This document shows positions 8,210 to 9,761 of a DNA stretch of 9,761 bases, piece after piece. Within the stretch, counting starts at the first letter, position 1. Every line of letters starts with the position of its first letter. The notes under the pieces are model-generated. The model saw nothing but the letters and a program-made list of their open reading frames with translations. It had not been told where the DNA came from and made no database searches. A program made the position numbers and the translations under genes. The DNA comes from Scleromatobacter sp038208735 (GTDB lineage Bacteria; Pseudomonadota; Gammaproteobacteria; Burkholderiales; Burkholderiaceae_C). The stretch spans positions 1 to 9,761 of the forward strand of contig JBBQYL010000190.1 in assembly GCA_038208735.1 (NCBI GenBank). The letters run 5' to 3'.

Positions 8210-8962
8210 ATGTCACTTGACCCCACCCCCCGCCAGAATCTTCTGCTGGCGGCCCTGCCCGCCGAGGAGTTTCGCGCGATTGAAGCCGATCTTGAGCGCG
8301 TGCCAATGGCGCCCGGCGAAATGGTTTTCGAGCCTGGCAAAGTCTTGCGCCATGCGTACTTTCCCACCACGGCGGTGGTCTCGCTGCATTACGTGACCAG
8401 CACTGGCGAGATGGCCGAAAGCGCTGGCGTGGGGCGCGAGGGGATAGTCGGCATTGCACTGTTCCTGGGCGGTGAATCAATGCCGAACTCGGCCGTAGTG
8501 CAAAATGGCGGCTACTGCTACCGGATGGCTCGCGAGCCGCTGGCGCAAGCTTTTTCAAGCGCTGGGACGCTGCGCCCCGTACTGCTTCGCTACACGCAGG
8601 TGTTGATCGCGCAAATCGGCCAGACCGCGGCTTGCTACCGCTTCCATACCGTGGAGCAACAGCTGAGCCGTTGGCTGCTGTCGACCGCCGACCGTGTGCC
8701 GCCAGGAGGGATGATGATGACGCAGGAACTGGTGGCGGGCCTGCTGGGCGTGCGCCGCGAAAGCATCAGCGCAGCTGCCAGCAAGTTGCAGGACGGCGGC
8801 TACATCCGCTACCGTCGTGGAAACATCTTCATTCTTGACCCGGCGGGGCTGGAGTCACGGGCCTGCGAGTGCTACGCCGTGGTGAAGGCGGAAATCCAGC
8901 GTCTACTACAGCGCGCACCGGCGGTCGCCGGCGACGCACACTTACAAGGCCACAATGTCTGA
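8210..8962 (+). CDS. Crp/Fnr-family transcriptional regulator
   Basis: A 250-residue regulator: a cyclic-nucleotide-binding-type beta-barrel (about 10-130; YFPTTAVVSLHYV, GREGIVGIALFLGG), a dimerisation helix (about 133-160), and a winged helix-turn-helix with MTQELVAGLLGVRRESISAA followed by LQDGGYIRYRRGNIFILD. It should bind DNA as a dimer. The phosphate-binding-cassette residues typical of cAMP-binding Crp are not seen and the N-terminal cysteine cluster of Fnr is absent, so the signal is unknown. Three cysteines lie in the body (GGYCYRM, TAACYRF) and CECY near the end. Start ATG 8210 lies 33 nt after the REC-PAS stop without an obvious Shine-Dalgarno; its 3' end overlaps the phytochrome start by 8 nt. 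The tight packing makes it the likely transcription factor of the light-signalling cluster, perhaps also controlling it; that role is inferred from context. Confidence 0.92.
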   Translation: MSLDPTPRQNLLLAALPAEEFRAIEADLERVPMAPGEMVFEPGKVLRHAYFPTTAVVSLHYVTSTGEMAESAGVGREGIVGIALFLGGESMPNSAVVQNGGYCYRMAREPLAQAFSSAGTLRPVLLRYTQVLIAQIGQTAACYRFHTVEQQLSRWLLSTADRVPPGGMMMTQELVAGLLGVRRESISAAASKLQDGGYIRYRRGNIFILDPAGLESRACECYAVVKAEIQRLLQRAPAVAGDAHLQGHNV

Positions 8963-9761
8963 GAGCAACGTCCTGCCCGTCGCCACAAGCGCCAACACCA
9001 GCGCCACCACCAGCACAGCCTCCGACATCAACAACTGCGACCGCGAGCCCATTCACATTCCCGGCGCGATCCTGCCGCATGGCGTGCTGCTGGTGCTGGA
9101 CAGCGACACGCTGGAAGTGCTTCAAGCCGCCGGCGACCTGCCCGGCCTGCTGGGCAAATCGCTGCACGATCTTCTGGGCAAAAGTGCAGACACTTTGTTG
9201 AACACAACGCAGATCGCTCGCGTGCGTCGCCTTAGCGCCGAGCAGGCGCTGACCACACCGCGTCACCTGCTGGACCCCGCGATGCGTGTGCACGCCGACA
9301 TACCGCTGGACGCGAGCCTGCATCGCTGCGGCGACACATTGGTGCTGGAGTTCGAGGCCGCCAACATCTGCGACCCCTTTGCCTCTGACCCGCTGGCCGC
9401 CGTACAGGACATGGTCGAGGGCTTTGACGCCGCCCCTTCTTTGCCGGCACTGTGCCAACTGGCTGCCGAGCGCGTGCGTGAGGTGGCCGTCTATGACCGC
9501 GTTCTGGTTTACCAATTCATGCAAGACGGCTCGGGCTGGGTGATTGCTGAAAGCCGCGAGCCGCACTTGGAGGCTTTTCTCAATTTGCACTACCCGGCGG
9601 CCGACATCCCACAGCAATCGCGCGCGCTGTACCTGAAGAACTGGCTGCGGCTCATCACCGAGATCAACTACGACCCTGCGCCGCTGACGCCGTCGCTCAA
9701 TCCTCGCACCGGCCTGCCGCTCGACATGAGTTACGCCATCCTGCGCGATGTGTCACCGATC
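8955..9761 (+). CDS. bphP: Bacteriophytochrome, N-terminal photosensory part (3' end outside window)
   Basis: A red/far-red photoreceptor that binds biliverdin covalently and usually controls a C-terminal histidine kinase. ATG 8955 is preceded by AAGG at 8946-8949, 5 nt away, and overlaps the Crp/Fnr stop by 8 nt; 269 codons are visible and the frame is open at the right edge. An unusual Ser/Thr/Ala-rich leader (residues 5-24) precedes the PAS domain with biliverdin-binding Cys28 in NNCDREPIHIPGAILPHG; Leu40 stands where Gln is usual (IQPHG). The GAF domain begins near residue 150: YDRVLVYQFMQDGSGWVIAE, then LHYPAADIPQQSRALYLKN, corresponding to the PASDIP motif whose Asp holds the chromophore pyrroles. 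The end of the GAF, the PHY domain and any kinase domain lie past the window. A biliverdin-producing heme oxygenase gene is not seen here. The protein identification is very secure; the output domain is unknown. Confidence 0.96.
   Translation, partial: MSESNVLPVATSANTSATTSTASDINNCDREPIHIPGAILPHGVLLVLDSDTLEVLQAAGDLPGLLGKSLHDLLGKSADTLLNTTQIARVRRLSAEQALTTPRHLLDPAMRVHADIPLDASLHRCGDTLVLEFEAANICDPFASDPLAAVQDMVEGFDAAPSLPALCQLAAERVREVAVYDRVLVYQFMQDGSGWVIAESREPHLEAFLNLHYPAADIPQQSRALYLKNWLRLITEINYDPAPLTPSLNPRTGLPLDMSYAILRDVSPI

Overview
The window comes from a GC-rich betaproteobacterium, most likely a burkholderialean close to Comamonadaceae. That placement rests on the wording of the GatA and GatB proteins, the GC content and the gene style; the genus cannot be fixed from sequence alone. 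It has a core housekeeping half (1-3367) and an accessory half (about 3368-9761), joined by a stretch of gene wreckage.

Core half: the 3' part of gatA (catalytic residues lie before the window), then a complete beta-class DNA methyltransferase, then complete gatB. The three stop/start codons overlap (TGATG and ATGA), so the methyltransferase is translated as part of the glutamyl/aspartyl-tRNA amidotransferase operon. A 24-bp imperfect hairpin lies directly after the gatB stop.

Wreckage (3364-about 4168): on the minus strand lies an AraC-family regulator broken by at least two internal deletions. Its 5' end is interrupted by the end of an IS6-like element, whose transposase has also lost its middle, including the DDE core. 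At least two of the three deletion joints fall at short shared sequences.

Accessory half: a complete soluble histidine kinase on the minus strand (4169-5284) has a probable RsbRD-like sensor N-terminus and intact H, N, G1 and G2 boxes. A gap of about 1.2 kb follows (5285-6500) with no convincing gene. Then comes a plus-strand cluster that reads as one operon: a histidine-kinase-like protein with degenerate catalytic boxes, a REC-PAS response regulator without output domain, a Crp/Fnr-type transcription factor, and the start of a bacteriophytochrome (biliverdin Cys28, GAF with a PAADIP motif) that runs off the right edge. Overlaps of 4 and 8 nt and one 33-nt gap link these four genes. The inferred job is red/far-red light sensing, with the phytochrome (its kinase domain presumably beyond the window) signalling to the REC-PAS protein, the pseudokinase acting as a phosphotransfer or docking partner, and the Crp/Fnr protein as a candidate transcriptional output. 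No tRNA, rRNA or CRISPR array was seen.
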